A DNA stretch of 64,000 bases, taken from NCBI RefSeq assembly GCF_004570385.1, contig NZ_SPQL01000008.1, positions 1-64,000 on the forward strand, read 5' to 3'. The notes under the pieces are model-generated. The model did no database searches. It saw only the letters and a program-made list of their open reading frames with translations, and was not told the DNA's origin. Positions within the stretch are counted from its first letter, which is position 1; the number at the start of each line of letters is the position of its first letter. Positions 60,637 to 64,000 of this stretch are shown in pieces. This DNA comes from Blastococcus sp. CT_GayMR19. Its GTDB lineage: Bacteria; Actinomycetota; Actinomycetes; Mycobacteriales; Geodermatophilaceae. The position numbers and the translations under genes are program-made.

Positions 60637-62294
60637 TGGACGCACTCACCGATCTGATCGGCGGCTTCGGCACTGCGCTGACGCCGACCAATGTGGGGTT
60701 CGCCCTGCTCGGCGTACTCCTCGGCACCGCGATCGGCGTCCTGCCCGGCATCGGCCCGGCCATGACCATCGCCCTGCTCCTGCCCCTCACCCGCGGCGTC
60801 GAGGTGACCAGCGCACTGATCATGTTCGCCGGCATCTACTACGGCGGCATGTACGGCGGCTCGACGACGTCGATCCTGCTGAACACACCCGGCGAGAGCG
60901 CGTCGGTGGTGACCGCCATCGAGGGCAACCAGATGGCGAAGGCCGGGCGGGCCGCCCAGGCTCTGGCCACCGCGGCGATCGGCTCCTTCGTGGCGGGCAC
61001 GATCGCGACCCTCCTGCTCGCGCTGCTGGCGCCGACGGTCGCGAAGCTGGCCATCGAGGTGTCGCCCGCCGACACGTTCGCACTGATGTTGCTCGCGTTC
61101 ATCGCGGTGACGTCGGTGCTCGGGAGCTCACGGGTCCGTGGTCTCGCCTCACTCGGCCTCGGCCTGATGATCGGCCTGATCGGCATCGACTTCACCTCGG
61201 GTCAGCAGCGGCTGACCTTCGGTATCCCCGAGCTGGCCGAAGGCATCAACGTCATCGTCGTCGCGGTCGGGCTGTTCGCCGTCGGAGAGGCGCTCTGGAC
61301 CGCCGCGCACCTGCGCCGCAAGCCGGTCGAGGTGATCGCGGTCGGCACCCCCCGGATGAGCCGCGAGGACTGGCAACGGTCCTGGAAGCCGTGGCTGCGC
61401 GGCACGGCGATCGGGTTCCCCTTCGGCGCGGTGCCGGCCGGTGGGGCGGAGATCCCGACCTTCCTCTCCTACGTCACCGAGAAGAAGCTCTCCAAGCATC
61501 CCGAGGAGTTCGGCAAGGGTGCGATCGAGGGCGTGGCCGGCCCGGAGGCGACCAACAACGCCTCGGCCGCCGGCGGTCTGGTGCCGCTGCTCACCCTCGG
61601 CATCCCGACGACGGCCACGGCCGCCATCATGCTGGCCGCCATCACGAGCTACGGGATCGAGCCTGGCCCGCGTCTCTTCGAGACGGAGCCCGTGCTCGTC
61701 TGGGGGCTCATCGCCAGCCTCTTCATCGGGAACACCGCCCTGCTCCTGCTCAACCTCCCCCTCGCGCCGGTCTGGGCCCGGCTACTGCGGATCCCCCGCT
61801 CCTACCTCTACGCCGGGATCCTGTTCTTCTCCAGCCTGGGCGCGTACGCCGCGAACGCCTCGACGTTCGACCTCTTCCTGCTGCTGATCATCGGCGGGCT
61901 CGGGTTCATGATGCGGCGCTACGGCCTCCCCATGCTGCCGGCGATCATCGGGGTGATCCTCGGCCCCTTCGCGGAGGAGGAGCTGCGGCAGGCCCTGCAG
62001 ATCAGCAATGGCGCTCTCAGCGGCCTGGTCGACCCGATGTCCGTCGTGATCTACGTCATCCTCGCGCTGATCCTGCTGTACCCGGTGATCCGGCGGTTCC
62101 TGCCCCGCAGGGCCGTCGTGCCGGTGCTGGCCGAAGCAGCGCACGAGATCGAGGAGGCGCACCACCACCACGGGCTGACCAGCGCGGTGTCGGTCGAGCG
62201 GCACAGCGGGGACGACCCGCGCAACCCCGGGCGGTCCACGTCTTCCCGGAACCCGGGGAACGTCGACGCGGACGGGGGCGGCGACGGAGGCTGA
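60636..62294 (+). CDS. tctA: Tripartite tricarboxylate transporter large permease TctA
   Basis: A 552-residue permease with about twelve transmembrane helices. Family motifs [41 protein letters not shown] and [29 protein letters not shown] are intact. It moves a di- or tricarboxylate using the ion gradient with TctB and TctC. The C-terminal 50 residues are a His-, Asp- and Gly-rich tail (HHHHG), an extension beyond typical family length. Confidence 0.95.
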   Translation: MDALTDLIGGFGTALTPTNVGFALLGVLLGTAIGVLPGIGPAMTIALLLPLTRGVEVTSALIMFAGIYYGGMYGGSTTSILLNTPGESASVVTAIEGNQMAKAGRAAQALATAAIGSFVAGTIATLLLALLAPTVAKLAIEVSPADTFALMLLAFIAVTSVLGSSRVRGLASLGLGLMIGLIGIDFTSGQQRLTFGIPELAEGINVIVVAVGLFAVGEALWTAAHLRRKPVEVIAVGTPRMSREDWQRSWKPWLRGTAIGFPFGAVPAGGAEIPTFLSYVTEKKLSKHPEEFGKGAIEGVAGPEATNNASAAGGLVPLLTLGIPTTATAAIMLAAITSYGIEPGPRLFETEPVLVWGLIASLFIGNTALLLLNLPLAPVWARLLRIPRSYLYAGILFFSSLGAYAANASTFDLFLLLIIGGLGFMMRRYGLPMLPAIIGVILGPFAEEELRQALQISNGALSGLVDPMSVVIYVILALILLYPVIRRFLPRRAVVPVLAEAAHEIEEAHHHHGLTSAVSVERHSGDDPRNPGRSTSSRNPGNVDADGGGDGG

Positions 62295-62312
62295 CCGGAC
62301 CGCACGATCATC

Positions 62313-62369
62313 GAGGGCCCCGCGCCCCCGCCCCGCCACCCAGGCGACGGACGGGAGCACGGGGCCCTC
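62313..62369. terminator. Possible bidirectional terminator, tctA / MFS
   Basis: GAGGGCCCCG (62313-62322) pairs with CGGGGCCCTC (62360-62369) around a 37-base loop, between converging stop codons. Confidence 0.5.
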
Positions 62370-62387
62370 GTCGATCGGGCCCGGGGG

Positions 62388-63764
62388 TCAGCGGCCGGCG
62401 GGCTCCGGCCACAGCGCCTGCAGGTCCCGCACGTAGACGCCGGTGCCGTGGCCGAAGCCGGACACGACGGGCTGGAGCCTCCCGCCGACGGTCGCGACGG
62501 CCCGGTCGAGCAGGGCGCTCGGCCGCGGCAGCCGGACCCGCTCGCCGGAGACCGTCAGCACGAGCACGGCGGCGACGAGCGCCAGCGCGGCCACCGAGCT
62601 GAGCGCGACGGGGAGACCGGCGTACTCCGCCAGGAGCCCGATGGCGGGCGGGCCGCCGAGCAGCCCCGTGTACCCCACGGTCGTGGCCAGCGCGATGCCC
62701 GGCGCGCCGCCCAGCTGCCCGGCCCGCGCGATGGCGAGGGGGAAGACGTTGGCCAGGCCGAGACCGACCACCACGAAGCCGGACAGGGCGACGACCAGCG
62801 ACGACGTCGTGACCGCGGCCAGGGCGCCCGCGGCGGCCAGCAGGGCACCGCCGACCAGCAGCCGCCGCTCGCCGAGCCCGGTCAGCAGGCGCCCACCGAA
62901 GAGCCGCCCGCAGGCCATGGCCAGGGCGAAGCCGGCGTACCCGGCCGCGGCGAGAGTGGTCGGCGCGCCCAGGTCCTGGCGCAGGAGGAGCGCACCCCAG
63001 TCGGTGAGCGCCCCCTCGCCGAACGCCGTGCAGCCGGCGACCGCGCCGAGCACCACGAGCACGGCGGTGGGCCTCCGCCGACCGCCGACCTCCGGGCCGT
63101 CGGAGCGCGGAGCGGCGTCCGGCCGGCCGGCCGCCATGAGTGCGGGAAGCATCCATGCCGTCAGGAACAGGCCGGCCGCAGCCACCAGGACGAGGTGCCA
63201 GGCCACGCCCATCACCGACGCCGCGATGCCACCGACGAGGGCGCCGCCGAGCCCGCCGAAGCTGAAGCCGGCGTGCAGGCCCGAGAGCAGCGGCCGCCCG
63301 GCCCGTTCCTCGACCTGGACCCCCAGGGCGTTGGCGGCGACGTTGACCATGCCGGTCGCGGCGCCGAAGACGAACAGGGCGAGGCACAGACCCGCCACCG
63401 AGGACACCAGGCCGGGGAGCACCGCACCTGCGGAGACGGCCAGGGCGGCGAGCGTGCTCACCGGACCGGGCCCGAAGCGGGCGCACAGCGCGCCGGTGAC
63501 CTGCATGCAGACCAGCGCCCCCAGCGAGAGGCAGAGCAGCGCGATGCCGAGGGTGCTGTGCCCGGCGCCGACGCCGGCGGCGACGTCGGGGACCCGGGAG
63601 GCCCAGCTGCCGAAGACCGCACCGTCCAGGACGAACAGGGCGGTGACCGCCGTCCGGAGGCGGGCGACCGACGGGGAGGGAACTCGGGGCACGCGCGTCG
63701 CGGCGGAGCGGACGAGTCCGGCGACCGGAACGCGGGCACGCGAGAGGAAGACGGGTGTGGACAT
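62388..63764 (-). CDS. Major facilitator superfamily transporter (YbjJ-like)
   Basis: A 458-residue transporter with twelve predicted helices; blocks FVLDGAVFGSWASRVPDVAA, LSGLHAGFSFGGLGGALVGG and GLGLANVFPLAIA resemble the YbjJ/fucose permease-like branch. The first 35 residues and last 40 are hydrophilic. Substrate unknown. ATG 63764 has GAGG about 8 bases upstream. The gene is independent of tctCBA, which it converges on. Confidence 0.9.
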   Translation of the reverse strand: MSTPVFLSRARVPVAGLVRSAATRVPRVPSPSVARLRTAVTALFVLDGAVFGSWASRVPDVAAGVGAGHSTLGIALLCLSLGALVCMQVTGALCARFGPGPVSTLAALAVSAGAVLPGLVSSVAGLCLALFVFGAATGMVNVAANALGVQVEERAGRPLLSGLHAGFSFGGLGGALVGGIAASVMGVAWHLVLVAAAGLFLTAWMLPALMAAGRPDAAPRSDGPEVGGRRRPTAVLVVLGAVAGCTAFGEGALTDWGALLLRQDLGAPTTLAAAGYAGFALAMACGRLFGGRLLTGLGERRLLVGGALLAAAGALAAVTTSSLVVALSGFVVVGLGLANVFPLAIARAGQLGGAPGIALATTVGYTGLLGGPPAIGLLAEYAGLPVALSSVAALALVAAVLVLTVSGERVRLPRPSALLDRAVATVGGRLQPVVSGFGHGTGVYVRDLQALWPEPAGR

Positions 63765-63955
63765 GACGAGACCTCAGGGGGAACGCCGGGCACCCGGCCG
63801 GGTGCCCACGAGGGCAGGGGAAGAGCACACGACCTCGGGCACCCGTCTTCCACCGTGTCAGGGTCGCGTCGCCTGCGCTTGCCCCCTCGCCGCCCCATCT
63901 CGTGAGAGTGGCCACGCCCTCCGTCACATGTCGCCAAGTGGAGGGATCGTGCTCG

Positions 63956-64000
63956 TCAGATGCTGCGCCAGCGCCCCGCGGTCGCGTTGCCGTCCTGTTG
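63956..64000 (-). CDS. C-terminus of an unidentified protein (partial)
   Basis: Fourteen codons ending in a TGA at 63956-63958; encoded end is QQDGNATAGRWRSI. Thirteen of fourteen codons end in G or C, fitting a gene that enters from the right edge. Too short for identification, and coincidence is possible. Confidence 0.35.
   Translation of the reverse strand, partial: QQDGNATAGRWRSI

Noticed and set aside
54364-62294. A sulfolactate degradation pathway (ComC-type dehydrogenase plus Tct-type transporter)
   Set aside because: No sulfolyase (SuyAB) or sulfonate-specific gene is present, so the Ldh family and transporter alone do not support it.
63765-63955. A rightward gene starting at ATG 63926 or 63959
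   Set aside because: The frames give Cys/Arg-rich sequence unlike the window's genes and no clear ribosome site; the minus-strand tail is a better fit.

Overview
This window is a stretch of actinobacterial chromosome with very high GC, strong G/C third-position bias, many GTG starts, dense packing and frequent 4-base start/stop overlaps. The order of conserved genes at the left (DUF4193 protein, LytR_C-domain protein, inositol monophosphatase, ppgK, sigA, DUF7455 protein, a second primary-like sigma factor, ideR) is the suhB-ppgK-sigA-sigB-ideR neighbourhood known from mycobacteria and relatives. The extra content (VanW protein, GNAT/acyl-CoA-synthetase fusion with acuC, a LytR_C Cei-like protein) fits a Geodermatophilaceae-like organism (Blastococcus, Modestobacter, Geodermatophilus). 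That family assignment is inference. I saw no tRNA, rRNA, insertion sequence, phage gene or CRISPR array.

Layout. 1-20909 is the sigma factor core region: phosphopolyphosphate and sugar metabolism (suhB, ppgK, psuG and a PfkB kinase), sigA, a VanW-type envelope protein, BrkB-family membrane protein, a HhH-GPD repair protein, a STAS protein, dtd, sigB with a textbook ECF-type promoter (GGAAC-N18-GTT), a protein acetyltransferase/deacetylase operon, and ideR. 21048-34962 is mixed housekeeping: S9 peptidase, DUF4192 protein, a GT4 - methyltransferase - prenyltransferase-like operon, a DesK/LuxR-type two-component system, DksA-like zinc finger protein, YibE/F protein with a methyltransferase, SDR and YqeY. 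35032-47789 holds a MalT-like (LAL) regulator, an apolipoprotein N-acyltransferase gene broken by one in-frame amber codon, an orphan ABC ATPase, hsp20 with a MerR-like regulator, a CsoR-controlled copper operon and several small proteins of unknown function. 47967-62294 is an accessory catabolic block: RraA-like aldolase, two GntR/FCD regulators, an MFS transporter, an isopropylmalate/tartrate dehydrogenase-like enzyme, an aldehyde dehydrogenase, cupin, ABM monooxygenase, an Ldh/ComC-family dehydrogenase, a universal stress protein, a DctS/DctR-like two-component system and a complete TctCBA tripartite tricarboxylate transporter. The right end is an MFS gene and the tail of another gene.

How the parts work together. 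The catabolic block reads as an uptake-and-degradation regulon for a hydroxy di- or tricarboxylate: the two-component system diverges from tctCBA and the second GntR regulator is translationally coupled to the Ldh gene, whose promoter region contains nested palindromes. The substrate cannot be named from sequence. The copper genes form one operon (csoR, copZ-like, a secreted His-rich protein, copA) behind a promoter overlapped by a CsoR-type operator.

Two kinds of translation start coexist. Some genes have strong Shine-Dalgarno sequences. At least fifteen others have none, but carry an extended [T/C]ANNNT hexamer exactly 6-7 bases before the start codon, the geometry expected of leaderless mRNAs. 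At 47542-47564 two divergent genes share one symmetric version of this signal. These promoter calls are pattern-based and would need transcription start mapping.
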